NCBI GenBank assembly: GCA_947625285.1
Contig: CANQNS010000016.1
Span: forward strand, 1 to 38,895
DNA length: 38,895 nt
Reading direction: 5' to 3'
Origin: an uncultured Oscillospiraceae bacterium
GTDB taxonomy: Bacteria; Bacillota; Clostridia; Oscillospirales; Oscillospiraceae
The number at the start of each line of letters is the position of its first letter. Position 1 is the first letter of the stretch. Shown one piece after another: positions 1 to 7,667 of the stretch. The notes beneath the pieces are model-generated. The model did no database searches. It saw only the letters and a list, made by a program, of their open reading frames with translations, and was not told the origin of the DNA. Position numbers and translations under genes: made by a program.

Positions 1-202
1 GATGGTGGTGTTTCTTGCAAGCCCAAACAGGTGAGCAGAACATATTATGTGGGCTCCCAGCTGAGCTATACCCCCATATTCTTCCAATTCTGGTAGATTT
101 TAGGGGAGGCTTGTCTTTTGTTGTCCGATGGTGGTGTTTCTTGCACGCCCAAACAGGTGAGCGGAACATATTATGCGCTCTCCCAGCTGAGCTATACCCC
201 CA
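1..202 (-). repeat. Two tandem tRNA-Ala 5'-half repeats (126-bp period)
   Basis: Positions 1-76 and 127-202 align without gaps at an offset of 126. On the minus strand each copy begins GGGGGTATAGCTCAG, the 5' acceptor strand and D-arm of a tRNA-Ala. The sequence after the D-arm has no pairing anticodon arm, no T-arm and no matching 3' acceptor strand. The remaining ~50 bases of each copy are also conserved between copies. These are therefore tRNA remnants or tRNA-like RNAs, not functional tRNAs. More copies may lie beyond base 1. Confidence 0.7.
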
Positions 203-219
203 CGCTCGGAACGGAAAAC

Positions 220-248
220 ATGATACCATATCCGTTCCGGGTTGTCAA
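220..248 (-). promoter_or_regulatory. sigmaA-type promoter of tRNA-like unit
   Basis: On the minus strand a perfect TTGACA (243-248) and TATCAT (220-225) are separated by 17 bases. Transcription would start near 213, about 12 bases before the 5' end of the tRNA-Ala-like sequence at 201, which is normal tRNA gene spacing. A 9-bp inverted repeat (207-215 with 231-239) overlaps the -10 box and start region. Confidence 0.7.
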
Positions 249-288
249 TGTTTTTCTTGCCGTGGGCGGCGAATTTCCTCCCCCGGCG

Positions 289-1002
289 TCACTTCGCCTT
301 GCCCAGATAGGCCTCCTTGATCTTCTCGTCGGCCAGCAGCTCCGCGCCGGTGCCGGTCATGGTGATGCGGCCGGTCTCCAGCACATAGGCGGTGTGGGCC
401 ACCTGCAGGGCCATGTTGGCGTTCTGCTCGATCAGCAAAATGGTGACGCCCTGCCGGTTGATCTCCTGGATGATGTCAAAGATACCCTTCACCACCAGGG
501 GCGCGAGGCCCAGACTGGGTTCGTCCATCATCATCAGCCGGGGCTTAGCCATCAGGGCCCGGCCCACGGCCAGCATCTGCTGCTCGCCGCCGGACAGGGT
601 GCCGCCTAGCTGCCACTCCCGTTCTTTCAGCCGGGGGAACAGGTCGTACACCAGTTTGTAGTCGGCGGAGAGGTCGTCCTTGCGCAGATACGCGCCCATG
701 CGCAGATTCTCCTTCACCGTCATGTCCGGGAAGATGCGCCGGCCCTCCGGGGCCATGGTGATGCCCTTTTTCACGATGGAGGTGGGGTCCAGGCCGGTGA
801 TGTCCTCCCCGGCGAAGGTGACGGAGCCGCTGCGGGCTTTCACCAGGCCGGAGATGGTCCGCAGGGTGGTGGACTTGCCCGCGCCGTTGGCCCCGATCAG
901 GGTGACGATCTGGCCCTCCTCCACGGTCAGGTCGATGCCTTTGACGGCCTCGATGCCGCCGTAGTTGACCTTCAGGTCCTGTATCTTCAGAAGCTCGCTC
1001 AT
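289..1002 (-). CDS. livF: Branched-chain amino-acid ABC transporter ATP-binding protein LivF
   Basis: This 237-residue cytoplasmic ATPase powers uptake of Leu/Ile/Val-type amino acids. Visible motifs are the Walker A GANGAGKST near residue 37, the signature LSGGEQQ near 136, and the Walker B MMMDEPSLGLAP near 157. The length is typical of LivF, the shorter of the two Liv ATPases. It is the last gene of the liv operon, and its start overlaps the livG stop by four bases, so translation is coupled. No clean terminator follows. The next minus-strand landmark is the promoter of the tRNA-like unit at 220-248. The exact amino-acid preference cannot be read from the ATPase. Confidence 0.95.
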   Translation of the reverse strand: MSELLKIQDLKVNYGGIEAVKGIDLTVEEGQIVTLIGANGAGKSTTLRTISGLVKARSGSVTFAGEDITGLDPTSIVKKGITMAPEGRRIFPDMTVKENLRMGAYLRKDDLSADYKLVYDLFPRLKEREWQLGGTLSGGEQQMLAVGRALMAKPRLMMMDEPSLGLAPLVVKGIFDIIQEINRQGVTILLIEQNANMALQVAHTAYVLETGRITMTGTGAELLADEKIKEAYLGKAK

Positions 1003-1850
1003 TCCTCGCTCACCCCCAGATAGGCGTCGATGACCCGCTGGTCGTTCTGGATCGCCTGAGGCACGCCCCGGGCGATCTCGCTGCCGAAGTCGATGACGTA
1101 GATGTAGTCGGAGATCTGCATCACCAGGTCCATGTGATGCTCGATCAGGAAGATAGTCAGGTCGTATTCCTGGCGGATCTGCTGGATGAACGCCGCCAGC
1201 TCCGCCGTCTCCTGTGGGTTCATGCCCGCCGCCGGTTCGTCCAGCAGCAGCAGCTTGGGGCTGGTGGCAAGGGCCCGGGCGATCTCCAGCCGCCGCTGCA
1301 GGCCGTAGGGCAGGCTGGTAGCCAGCTCGTCCCGGTACTGCAACAGGTCCTGCTCCGCCAGCAGCGCCTCCGTCTCCTCCCGCATCCGCTTTTCCTCCCT
1401 GGCGTTGGTGCGGAAAGTGGCGGAAAACACGTTCTGGTCCGCCCGCATATGCTTGGCGGTCAGCACGTTGTCGAACACGGTCATGCTCTTCCAGAGCCGG
1501 ATGTTCTGGAACGTCCTGGCGATGCCCAGCTCCGTGATCTTGTCCGGGGAGGGCTTTATCACGGGATCGTGGGCGTATTTGTCCGCAAATTCGCCCTGGT
1601 ACTGCTTTTTCATCTTCCCGTGGGGGAAGTTGCGGACCATGGGCAGACCGCAGAACTCCACCAGGCCGTTGGTGGGCTCATACACGCCGGTGATGCAGTT
1701 GAAGGCGGTGGTCTTGCCCGCGCCGTTGGGGCCGATGAGGGCGATGATCTGGCCCTCCGGCACGTCCAGGGACAGGTTGTTCACGGCCATGACGCCGCCG
1801 AACTGCATGGTGATGTTCTCCACGTGGAGGACCGGTTTTTTCTCGCTCAT
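999..1850 (-). CDS. livG: Branched-chain amino-acid ABC transporter ATP-binding protein LivG
   Basis: This 283-residue ATPase is the partner of LivF. It has Walker A GPNGAGKTT near residue 40 and Walker B LLLLDEPAAGMNP near 200. It carries the extra segment between Walker A and the signature (around residues 70-100) that is common in LivG and makes it longer than LivF. The ATG is preceded by AAGGAGG, and the stop of livM overlaps it as ATGA. LivF and LivG together energise the LivH/LivM channel at the inner face of the membrane. Confidence 0.95.
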   Translation of the reverse strand: MSEKKPVLHVENITMQFGGVMAVNNLSLDVPEGQIIALIGPNGAGKTTAFNCITGVYEPTNGLVEFCGLPMVRNFPHGKMKKQYQGEFADKYAHDPVIKPSPDKITELGIARTFQNIRLWKSMTVFDNVLTAKHMRADQNVFSATFRTNAREEKRMREETEALLAEQDLLQYRDELATSLPYGLQRRLEIARALATSPKLLLLDEPAAGMNPQETAELAAFIQQIRQEYDLTIFLIEHHMDLVMQISDYIYVIDFGSEIARGVPQAIQNDQRVIDAYLGVSEE

Positions 1851-3028
1851 GCCTGACCGCCTCCTTCCGCGCCGCTGGCGGCTTTTTTCTTATGCCTGCG
1901 CAAAAGTCCCGCGAAGGACAGCTCCCTGTCGCCCATGATGCCCCGGGAGAAGAACAGCACGATCACCATGATCAGCACGGAGAACACGACCTTCCGGAAG
2001 CCGTCCCGGAAGAAGGGGACGGACAGGCCGAAGAAGCTGCCGCTGTCCAAAAACCGCAGCCACCACTCGTTGCAGGCGATGTACAAAAACGACGCGATGC
2101 AGCTGCCCGACACGGAGCCGATGCCCCCGATGACTACGATCAGCAGTATCTCGTATGTCATGGCGGACTTGAAGGCGGAGGCCTGGATGGTGGTCTGGTA
2201 CATGGCAAGCAGCGCGCCGCCCACCCCGGCGAAGAAACTGGAGATGACGAAGGAGAGCATCTTGTGCTTGAAAAGGCTGATGCCCATGGCCTCGGCGGCC
2301 ACCTCGTCGTCCCGGACCGCCTTGAAGGCCCGGCCGTAGGAGCTGTGGATCAGCAGCACGATGAGCGCGATGCAGATCATGGAGATAAAGAACGGGAACG
2401 CGGTAGCCAGTTTGATATCCCCGATCTTGATGGCGGAAAAGTTGGTGTACTTACGCAGCATATTGGAGCCGTTGGTGACGGGACCCAGGCCGTTCCACTG
2501 GAAGATGGCCCGGATGATCTCCGCGAAGCCCAGGGTGGCGATAGCCAGATAGTCGCTCTTCAGCCGCAGCACGGGGATGCCGATGAGGGCGGCGAAGGCG
2601 GCGGCCACCAGGCCGGCGATGATGATGCACACGACAGCCCCCAGGAAGTTGCCGGCGTTCTCGCCCAGCGCCTTGCCCAACGCCTCCGGGATGGAGAAGC
2701 CGACCGCTCCGCCGTCAAAGTACTGATACACGGCGGCGTGCTGGTCCGCCGGGATGGAGAAGATGGCGTAGGTGTACGCCCCCACCAGCAGAAAGCCCGC
2801 CTGGCCCAAGGAAAACAGTCCCGTGAAGCCGTTCAAAAGGTTCATGCTCACGCAGATCAGCGAATAGATGGCGCCCTTTTTCAGCACCGGGATCAGCATC
2901 AGCGTGAAGGAGTTGGCGGGCAGCACGTTATCCAGCAGGATGAGGAATATGTACAGCGCGGCGATAAGGCACGCCGCTATGGCCGTGCCGGCCTTCTGGG
3001 CCGGGTCTTTTTTCAGTGTCTTTTCCAT
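1847..3028 (-). CDS. livM: Branched-chain amino-acid ABC permease LivM
   Basis: This is an integral membrane permease of 393 residues with about ten hydrophobic segments. It has the conserved loop GFTGLFSLGQAGF typical of LivM (substrate entry side) and the EAMGISLFKHKMLSFVISSFFAGVGGAL region. An in-frame ATG exists five codons upstream (3043) overlapping the livH stop, but GAGGAGG sits eight bases before the ATG at 3028, so that start was chosen. The C-terminal 25 residues are basic and cytoplasmic. It pairs with LivH to form the translocation channel. Confidence 0.92.
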   Translation of the reverse strand: MEKTLKKDPAQKAGTAIAACLIAALYIFLILLDNVLPANSFTLMLIPVLKKGAIYSLICVSMNLLNGFTGLFSLGQAGFLLVGAYTYAIFSIPADQHAAVYQYFDGGAVGFSIPEALGKALGENAGNFLGAVVCIIIAGLVAAAFAALIGIPVLRLKSDYLAIATLGFAEIIRAIFQWNGLGPVTNGSNMLRKYTNFSAIKIGDIKLATAFPFFISMICIALIVLLIHSSYGRAFKAVRDDEVAAEAMGISLFKHKMLSFVISSFFAGVGGALLAMYQTTIQASAFKSAMTYEILLIVVIGGIGSVSGSCIASFLYIACNEWWLRFLDSGSFFGLSVPFFRDGFRKVVFSVLIMVIVLFFSRGIMGDRELSFAGLLRRHKKKAASGAEGGGQA

Positions 3029-3039
3029 TTCGGCCCTCC

Positions 3040-3933
3040 TCATACCTTGTCCGTGGCCTTCTCGCCAAAGATGCCGGTGGGCTTGACGAGGAGGATGATG
3101 ATGAGCAGGACGAACGTGAAGGCGTCGGAAAAGACGGTCCAGTTGGAGCCAAGGCCCTTGATGATGTTCTCACAGATGCCGATGATAAACGCACCGATGA
3201 CCGCGCCGGGGATGGAGCCGATGCCTCCGAACACCGCCGCCACGAAGGCCTTCAGGCCGGGCATGGCGCCGGAGGTGGGGACGACGGAGGGGTAGTTGGT
3301 GAAGTACAGCAGCGAACCCACCGCCGCCAAAAAGCAGCCGATGACGAAGGTCATGGAGATGACGGAGTTGATCTTGATGCCCATGAGCTGGCTGGTCTCA
3401 AAATCCCTGGACACGGCCCGCATGGCCATGCCGATCTTGGTCTTTTGGATGAACAGCACCAGCGCGAACACCAACGCCACCGTCAGCACCGGCGTCACCA
3501 GCGTGACGATCTTGGTGGTGGCCCCGCCGATGGTGACGGAGTCGGACAGCCAGGGGATGGCGGGATAGATCTGGGCCAGGCCGCCGGTGAAGTACAGCGC
3601 GCAGTTTTGCAGCAGGTAGCTGACGCCGATGGCGGAGATCATGACCGACATCCTGGGCGCGGAGCGCAGGGGCTTATAGGCCACCCGCTCGATGGTGAAG
3701 CCCAGAGCCACCGTGACGGCGACCACCAGAGGGATGGACAGATACATGGGCATGGCGGTGGTGAGATACACCATCAGCAGCCCCGCTACCATGAACACAT
3801 CGCCGTGGGCGAAGTTGATGAGCCGCAGGATGCCGTACACCATGGTGTAGCCGATGGCGATCAGGGCGTACTGCCCGCCCACGGAGATGCCTGAGAGCAG
3901 ATAGGGCAGTTTTGCCTGGATGAAAGCAGACAT
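3040..3933 (-). CDS. livH: Branched-chain amino-acid ABC permease LivH
   Basis: This 297-residue membrane permease has the family landmarks GGQYALIAIGYTMVYGILRLINFAHGD near the N-terminus and AFVAAVFGGIGSIPGAVIGAF in the C-terminal third, with about eight to nine membrane segments. The open frame extends 19 codons upstream, but a GGAGG site lies just before the ATG at 3933, and the protein from there (MSAFIQAKL) has the usual N-terminus. It is separated from livJ by 169 bases containing a terminator-like hairpin, which would let the binding protein be made in excess over the permeases. Confidence 0.93.
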   Translation of the reverse strand: MSAFIQAKLPYLLSGISVGGQYALIAIGYTMVYGILRLINFAHGDVFMVAGLLMVYLTTAMPMYLSIPLVVAVTVALGFTIERVAYKPLRSAPRMSVMISAIGVSYLLQNCALYFTGGLAQIYPAIPWLSDSVTIGGATTKIVTLVTPVLTVALVFALVLFIQKTKIGMAMRAVSRDFETSQLMGIKINSVISMTFVIGCFLAAVGSLLYFTNYPSVVPTSGAMPGLKAFVAAVFGGIGSIPGAVIGAFIIGICENIIKGLGSNWTVFSDAFTFVLLIIILLVKPTGIFGEKATDKV

Positions 3934-3966
3934 AGAGGAGATCCTCCATTCGACAAAAGAATATCG

Positions 3967-4017
3967 AGAGCGCACAGACCCGTCTCCCAAGACGCGGGGG
4001 GCGCGTCTATGCGCTCT
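3967..4017. repeat. Nested hairpins in livJ-livH gap
   Basis: Outer arms AGAGCGCA (3967-3974) and TGCGCTCT (4010-4017) enclose an inner 7-bp hairpin (3990-3996 with 4002-4008, loop of five G). There is no T-tract. It could be an RNA-stability or processing structure between the binding-protein cistron and the permease cistrons. Confidence 0.5.
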
Positions 4018-4043
4018 TGGCCTGGACCGAAAACCCTTGGCAA

Positions 4044-4067
4044 GCGGGAGCGCCGAAGCGCTCCCGC
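4044..4067 (-). terminator. Attenuating terminator after livJ
   Basis: A perfect 10-bp GC-rich stem (4044-4053 with 4058-4067) closes, on the minus strand, with a UUCG tetraloop. The following sequence has only a short run of T (GGGTTTTC), so it probably terminates partly and protects the livJ mRNA 3' end. This fits the usual excess of binding protein over permease. Confidence 0.6.
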
Positions 4068-4102
4068 CGCCAAAAGGTCAGTTGATATGCTTCAGCAGAG
4101 GC

Positions 4103-5275
4103 TCACTCCGCCTCGGTCTCCGCGACGGTCTGGGCCGCAACGAAGTCCCAAACGCCGGTCTCGGTGTTGGCCTGCTTGATGAAGGCGCTGTCACGGATGG
4201 CGTCGCCGATCTCATCAAAGGCGATGGCGCCGGACACGCCGGTATAGGTGACGCCGGGCAGAGCCGCCATCACGTCGGCGGGATCGGCGGAGCCGGCGGC
4301 CTTGATGGCCTCCAGAGCGGTGTAGTAGGCGTCATAGCCCATGACGGACACGGCCGCGATCATGTCGTTGCCGCCGTTGTTAGCCAGAGCGGTGGAGTCG
4401 CTGTTCAGATACTCCTTGAAGCCCTCCTCGAACTCGGGGTCGCCGCCCTCGGCGTAGAAGGTGGTGCAGTACACTTCCAGATCGGTGCCCTGAACGGCCT
4501 CCATGACCACGTTGGAGTCCCAGGTGTCGGGTGCGGTGATGGGCACGTCGATGCCCTGGGCGTTGGCCTGCTCAACGATGAGCTGGGCATAGATGATGGA
4601 GCAGGGGGCGAAAATGACCTCGGCACCGAAGTTCTTGGCGTTGGTCAGGTAGGAGGTGAAGTCCGTGTTGCCCTCGGGGAAGGACTCGGCGGTGACCTCC
4701 ATGCCCAGAGCCTCGGCGGCCTGGGTGTAGTAGTTGATCAGGCCCTGGTCATAGTCGTTGCCCAACTGGCCCAGGCAGTAGGCCTTGGTAGCGCCCAGCT
4801 CGTCGTGGGCGAAGTTGGCCTGAACGGTGCCCTGGAAGGGGTCCAGGAAGCAGATGCGGAAGTAGTGGTCGTTGCCCTCGGTGACCTGGGGGTTGGTGCA
4901 GGTGACGCCGATCACGGGGATGCCCGCGTCGCCAAAGGTGTCGGAGCCGGCAATAGCCACGGCGGAGCCGTAAGTACCCAGCACCACGGAGGAGCCGGCG
5001 GCCACCAACTGGGTGGCGGCGGAAACGGCCTTGTCGGTGGAGGACTCGTTGTCCGCCACGACCAGCTTCACGTCATAGGTCGTGCCGTCCACTTCCACGG
5101 TGGGGGTCACGGAGTTGGCGTACTGGATGCCCAGGGTCTCCTGCTTGCCGCCGGCGCCGTTGTCGCCGGACAGGGGCTCGAACACGCCGATGACGATCTC
5201 ATCCGCAGCGAAAGCCGGGACCGCCAGAGCCATGACCATCATCACGGCCAGCGCGACTGCAAGGATCTTCTTCAT
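4103..5275 (-). CDS. livJ: Branched-chain amino-acid ABC transporter substrate-binding protein LivJ
   Basis: This extracytoplasmic binding protein has 390 residues. The signal peptide is MKKILAVALAVMMVMALA followed by VPAFA and a predicted cut before ADE. The mature part starts IVIGVFEPLSGDNGAGGKQ, the Leu/Ile/Val-binding type I periplasmic fold, with the conserved VIGVTCTNPQVTEGNDHYFR region. The ATG at 5275 is preceded by GGGAGG, and upstream in-frame ATGs lack this. There is no lipobox cysteine, although Gram-positive binding proteins are usually lipoproteins. As the first gene after the promoter it sets the operon's ligand, which could be a branched-chain or another hydrophobic amino acid. 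Confidence 0.93.
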   Translation of the reverse strand: MKKILAVALAVMMVMALAVPAFAADEIVIGVFEPLSGDNGAGGKQETLGIQYANSVTPTVEVDGTTYDVKLVVADNESSTDKAVSAATQLVAAGSSVVLGTYGSAVAIAGSDTFGDAGIPVIGVTCTNPQVTEGNDHYFRICFLDPFQGTVQANFAHDELGATKAYCLGQLGNDYDQGLINYYTQAAEALGMEVTAESFPEGNTDFTSYLTNAKNFGAEVIFAPCSIIYAQLIVEQANAQGIDVPITAPDTWDSNVVMEAVQGTDLEVYCTTFYAEGGDPEFEEGFKEYLNSDSTALANNGGNDMIAAVSVMGYDAYYTALEAIKAAGSADPADVMAALPGVTYTGVSGAIAFDEIGDAIRDSAFIKQANTETGVWDFVAAQTVAETEAE

Positions 5276-5350
5276 TTTGATGTTTCCTCCCATTTTGTTC
5301 TTGTGCTTCGGTTTGTCCTTGACATATGGACAAATGTTCGCGTGCAAGAT

Positions 5351-5379
5351 ATTCTACCATGGCATGGTCCATAATGCAA
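5351..5379 (-). promoter_or_regulatory. liv operon promoter with internal dyad
   Basis: Minus strand: -35 TTGCAT (5374-5379), 17-base spacer, -10 TAGAAT (5351-5356). The spacer holds the inverted repeat ACCATG-g-CATGGT (5356-5368), placed where a bound repressor would block polymerase. The MarR gene just upstream is a candidate regulator (inference). Confidence 0.7.
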
Positions 5380-5436
5380 GAGCGGGAATGACAGTTTTTG
5401 CGCTCTTTTTCCCTGTCGTATTAGGCAAGCAGCACA

Positions 5437-5474
5437 ACAAATAAATAAAGCGTCCCGTCCGGGCGGACAGAACG
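5437..5474 (-). terminator. Terminator of marR-type gene
   Basis: On the minus strand a 10-bp stem (5451-5460 with 5465-5474, two G-T pairs) is followed by a T-rich tail (complement of 5437-5450). It lies directly after the MarR stop and isolates that gene from the liv promoter. Confidence 0.6.
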
Positions 5475-5505
5475 CCTGTATTTGTTGACGCGGCGCGGAG
5501 AGCAG

Positions 5506-5928
5506 TCAGGCCATGAGGTCATTCAGCTCGCCCAGCATCCGCTCCAGCAGGGACAGCTCCTGGGGCGTGTAATTTTCCTTCAGCCGCTCCACGCTCTCGG
5601 CCAGGAAGGGGTAGTCCGTATTATAATAGGAGAAGAACCGCTCTCCCACGGAGACCCGGCACTCCCGCCGGTCCGCGTCGGAGACGGAGCGGACGGCGTA
5701 GCCCTTGGAGACCAGGTTGTTGATCTTATAGGTGGCGTTGGGCTGGGAGATGCCCAGGGTCTCGGCAAAGGAGCTGACGGTGGGGTCGCCCAGCAGATAG
5801 ATCACATCCGCGGCGTAGGCCTCGGTGGCGCTCAGGGACCCGTCCCGTTCCTTGACCCGGCTGAACAGGTCCCGGTAATGCTTCAGCCGGAGCGTTTCAT
5901 AGAGGGATTTGATGATCTGATACAGCAT
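5506..5928 (-). CDS. MarR-family transcriptional regulator
   Basis: This 140-residue protein has a winged helix at residues ~40-100. The recognition region is VSSFAETLGISQPNATYKINNLVSKGYAVR, followed by the wing SVSDADRRECRVSV (the DxR motif of MarR proteins) and a C-terminal dimerisation helix LSLLERMLGELNDLM. It has its own promoter and terminator. It lies 230 bp upstream of livJ and points toward it, so it may control the liv operon or itself. No ligand can be inferred. Confidence 0.85.
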   Translation of the reverse strand: MLYQIIKSLYETLRLKHYRDLFSRVKERDGSLSATEAYAADVIYLLGDPTVSSFAETLGISQPNATYKINNLVSKGYAVRSVSDADRRECRVSVGERFFSYYNTDYPFLAESVERLKENYTPQELSLLERMLGELNDLMA

Positions 5929-5958
5929 GGCTCGGCCTCTCTCCCATGGAATGACATC

Positions 5959-5987
5959 AGTTTATCCCAATCGCCCGCGGTTGTCAA
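5959..5987 (-). promoter_or_regulatory. Promoter of MarR-type gene
   Basis: Minus strand: -35 TTGACA (5982-5987), spacer of 17 bases, -10 TAAACT (5959-5964). The start codon is about 30 bases downstream of the -10 box. Confidence 0.6.
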
Positions 5988-6028
5988 TCGCCGCCGGCGG
6001 GAAAAGGGGTGCCAGGCGGGACAGGATG

Positions 6029-6037
6029 TGATATGAT
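6029..6037 (+). promoter_or_regulatory. Extended -10 promoter for small ORF
   Basis: TG-a-TATGAT is an extended -10 element 59 bases before the small ORF at 6096. No good -35 box is seen at 17 bases. A second -10-like TAGAAT follows closely. Confidence 0.4.
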
Positions 6038-6095
6038 AGGCATAGAATAGACTGCCCAAAGGATAAAAAAGATAAAGACAAGGAGAGGATAGAAA

Positions 6096-6347
6096 ATGGT
6101 AGAACTGCGACTGTCTGTCAGCGACGTGGACTTTGAAGCGGTGATCCAGGCCCTGGCCGGGCAGTTGGCGGGGCCGGCACTGATGGCGGCCCGGGCCATG
6201 CCGGACGAGGCCAAGGAGGAGATGGCGGTCAGGTATCTGAACGCCAACGCCGCCCAGATGGAGCGGTGGCTGGAGAACGCCCTGGCCGCCAAGGGCCTGC
6301 GTATGAAGATCTCCGGCGCGAGGGCCGCCGTCGTGGGGCAGAAATAA
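6096..6347 (+). CDS. Small hypothetical protein, helical
   Basis: This 83-residue protein is not recognised. AAGGAGAGG lies a few bases before the ATG, so it is likely translated. The sequence is acidic in its first half and predicted mostly helical, with an alanine-rich middle (residues ~20-55) and a basic C-terminus. There is no signal peptide, cysteine pair or membrane span. It is the only plus-strand gene between the MarR gene and lysC and shares a bidirectional terminator with lysC. Confidence 0.6.
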   Translation: MVELRLSVSDVDFEAVIQALAGQLAGPALMAARAMPDEAKEEMAVRYLNANAAQMERWLENALAAKGLRMKISGARAAVVGQK

Positions 6348-6353
6348 CGCCGG

Positions 6354-6388
6354 AAAAAGTCAGAGCCGGGGCCTGAACGGTCCCGGCT
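6354..6388. terminator. Bidirectional terminator between small ORF and lysC
   Basis: A 10-bp stem (6364-6373 with 6379-6388, loop of five) is followed by TTTAG on the plus strand and by CTGACTTTTTCC on the minus strand. It ends both the small ORF and the lysC operon. Confidence 0.7.
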
Positions 6389-6404
6389 TTAGACTGCGCC
6401 GCGC

Positions 6405-7616
6405 TCAGGCGGTCTCGAAGAACCGCCGGTGGATGGCCTTCACGGCCCGGTCCGCGCTGGCGGCGTCGATGACGCAGGATATCTTGATCTCGCTGGTGTT
6501 GATCATCTGGATGTTGATATGCTCGTCGTGGAAGGCCTCGAACACCTCCGCGGCGATGGAGGAGGAGCTCATCATGCCCGCGCCCACCACGCTGATCTTG
6601 GCGATATCGGTGTCCACGGATACGTGGTCGAAGCCGATGGCGGCCTTTTGGGCCGTGAGGGCGTCGGCCGCCCGTCCGGCCTGGTCCCGGGCCACCACGA
6701 AGCTGATGTCGTTGGCGTCGTCCCGGCCGCTGGCCTGGATGATCATATCCACATCGACCCCCGCCCGGGCCAGCTCATGGAGCAGCCGGAAAGCGATGCC
6801 GGGCCGGTCCGCCGCCTTTGCGACGGTGAGCCGGGCTACGTTCTCGTCCTTGGCGATGCCGGTGATCTTCATCTCTTCCATGGTCCTTGTGACCTCCTTC
6901 ACCTTCGTTCCGGGCGCTCTCACCAGGGAGGAGAGCACCTCCAGTTCCACGCCGTACCGCTTTGCCATCTGCACGGAGCGGTTCATGAGCACCTGCGCGC
7001 CCATGCTGGCAAGCTCCAGCATCTCGTCGTATGTGATCTCCTCCAGCTTTCTCGCGCCGGGCACCTTCCGGGGGTCGGCGGTGTACACGCCCTGCACGTC
7101 GGTGAATATCTGGCACCGGTCCGCGTGGAGCGCGGCGGCCAGAGCCACGGCGGTGGTGTCGCTGCCGCCCCGGCCCAGGGTGGTGTAGTCGTCGAACCGG
7201 TCCACGCCCTGGAACCCGGCCACCAGCACGATGCGCTTTTTATCCAGCTCCCGCCGGAGCCGCTCCGTATCCACCCGCCGGATGCGGGCCGCGCCGTGAT
7301 CGGCGTTGGTGCGGATGCCCGCCTGCCAGCCGGTAAGGGACACCGCCGGCAGGCCCATGCTCTCCAGGCACAGGGCCATCAGGGCGATGGACTGCTGCTC
7401 CCCGGTGGCAAGGAGCATATCCAGCTCCCGCCGAGAGGGGGCGGCGTTCAGCTCCGCCGCTTTTTCCAGCAGCTCGTCGGTGGTGTCCCCCTGGGCGGAA
7501 AGCACCACCACCATATCATGGCCAAAGGAGTAATTCTCCGCGATGATGCCCGCCACGTTGCGGACGCGTCCGGCGTCGGCCACGGAGGAGCCGCCGAATT
7601 TCTGTACGATCAGCAT
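6405..7616 (-). CDS. lysC: Aspartate kinase
   Basis: Aspartate kinase phosphorylates L-aspartate, the first step toward lysine, methionine and threonine. The 403 residues contain the kinase motif KFGGSS at residues 6-11, SAQGDTTDELL near 40-50, GRGGSDTTAVALAAAL near 153, and two C-terminal ACT repeats (about 255-330 and 335-400) that normally give lysine or threonine feedback. The length matches the single-chain class seen in B. subtilis LysC/DapG relatives. AAGGAG precedes the ATG. It is the last gene of the operon with hom and the ACT-domain gene. Confidence 0.93.
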   Translation of the reverse strand: MLIVQKFGGSSVADAGRVRNVAGIIAENYSFGHDMVVVLSAQGDTTDELLEKAAELNAAPSRRELDMLLATGEQQSIALMALCLESMGLPAVSLTGWQAGIRTNADHGAARIRRVDTERLRRELDKKRIVLVAGFQGVDRFDDYTTLGRGGSDTTAVALAAALHADRCQIFTDVQGVYTADPRKVPGARKLEEITYDEMLELASMGAQVLMNRSVQMAKRYGVELEVLSSLVRAPGTKVKEVTRTMEEMKITGIAKDENVARLTVAKAADRPGIAFRLLHELARAGVDVDMIIQASGRDDANDISFVVARDQAGRAADALTAQKAAIGFDHVSVDTDIAKISVVGAGMMSSSSIAAEVFEAFHDEHINIQMINTSEIKISCVIDAASADRAVKAIHRRFFETA

Positions 7617-7667
7617 ATGGAACCTGTCTCCTTATAATCACTTTGGGCTGCGCCCATGCGCACCATT

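Noticed and set aside
1-202. Possible CRISPR repeats or two real tRNAs
   Set aside because: Only two long copies with a 126-bp period, and no short regular spacers. Neither copy can form the anticodon arm, T-arm or acceptor pairing of a tRNA.
207-239. Inverted repeat as terminator of livF
   Set aside because: No T-tract follows on the minus strand, and the same bases are better explained as the -10/start region of the TTGACA/TATCAT promoter.
1892-3295. Long plus-strand open frames opposite liv, hom, lysC, polA, uvrB and cstA
   Set aside because: They are antisense shadows of high-GC codon usage: His/Gly/Gln/Asp-rich, low-complexity translations without ribosome sites or recognisable motifs.
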